A stretch of DNA of 6,142 bases from assembly GCA_002733485.1 (NCBI GenBank), contig NVVU01000082.1:8420-14561 (forward strand), given 5' to 3'. The notes under the pieces were generated by a model. It was not told the DNA's origin and did no database searches. It saw only the letters and a program-made list of their open reading frames with translations. Each line of letters starts with the position of its first letter. Positions within the stretch are counted from its first letter, which is position 1. Shown in pieces: positions 6,140 to 6,142 of the stretch. This DNA comes from Robiginitomaculum sp. (GTDB taxonomy: Bacteria > Pseudomonadota > Alphaproteobacteria > Caulobacterales > Maricaulaceae). The position numbers were made by a program, and so were the translations under genes.

Positions 6140-6142
6140 TGA

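Larger units (their letters stand above)
5875..6142. other. Downstream spacer without a convincing gene
   Basis: The first 85 bases after kdsD are strongly AT-rich and contain a small symmetric element, ATAATT-GTA-AATTAT at 5891-5905. After that come a hairpin (5959-5991), a stretch with codon-like composition and short open frames on both strands (about 5942-6112), and a palindromic repeat at the edge. An 8-bp inverted pair, AAACGAGG (6059-6066) and CCTCGTTT (6100-6107), lies just before the palindrome. No tRNA, CRISPR or transposase piece is recognisable, and no classical T-rich intrinsic terminator for the glmS-kdsD transcript is seen. Confidence 0.6.

Overview
The window reads as a chromosomal segment of a Gram-negative bacterium, most likely an alphaproteobacterium. 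The Gram-negative assignment rests on an arabinose-5-phosphate isomerase gene (Kdo/LPS synthesis) and on several exported or membrane proteins. The narrower placement is an inference from the style of the proteins and from a GC-rich palindrome at the right edge that resembles dispersed intergenic repeats of Alphaproteobacteria. All convincing genes are on the + strand. GC content looks moderately high in the genes and clearly lower in the two spacers.

Left part (1-2928): three genes overlap head to tail. They are the C-terminal part of a DUF3604 protein (open at the left edge), a membrane-anchored SurA/parvulin-like protein starting at a TTG, and a HupE/UreJ-type membrane protein with a signal peptide and an N-terminal extracytoplasmic domain. 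The overlaps are 14 bp and 4 bp, so this is almost certainly one translationally coupled operon. Its biological role is unknown. An exported, possibly metal-dependent protein made with its own foldase-like helper and a putative metal transporter is a reasonable hypothesis, and this is the most interesting part of the window. The foldase-like protein has no histidine or cysteine at all, so it cannot carry the usual parvulin active-site histidines.

Middle and right part (2929-5874): a 112-bp spacer with a possible weak promoter and an 8-bp perfect inverted repeat touching the ribosome binding site leads into glmS. A 44-bp gap separates glmS from a kdsD/kpsF-type gene. The two enzymes feed envelope synthesis: GlmS supplies glucosamine-6-phosphate for peptidoglycan and lipid A, and KdsD supplies arabinose-5-phosphate for Kdo. 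Both look intact, with their recognisable catalytic residues present.

Tail (5875-6142): a 268-bp stretch without a convincing gene. It starts AT-rich, holds an imperfect hairpin at 5959-5991, has short conflicting open frames on both strands, and ends with a strong GC-rich palindrome at 6111-6133.
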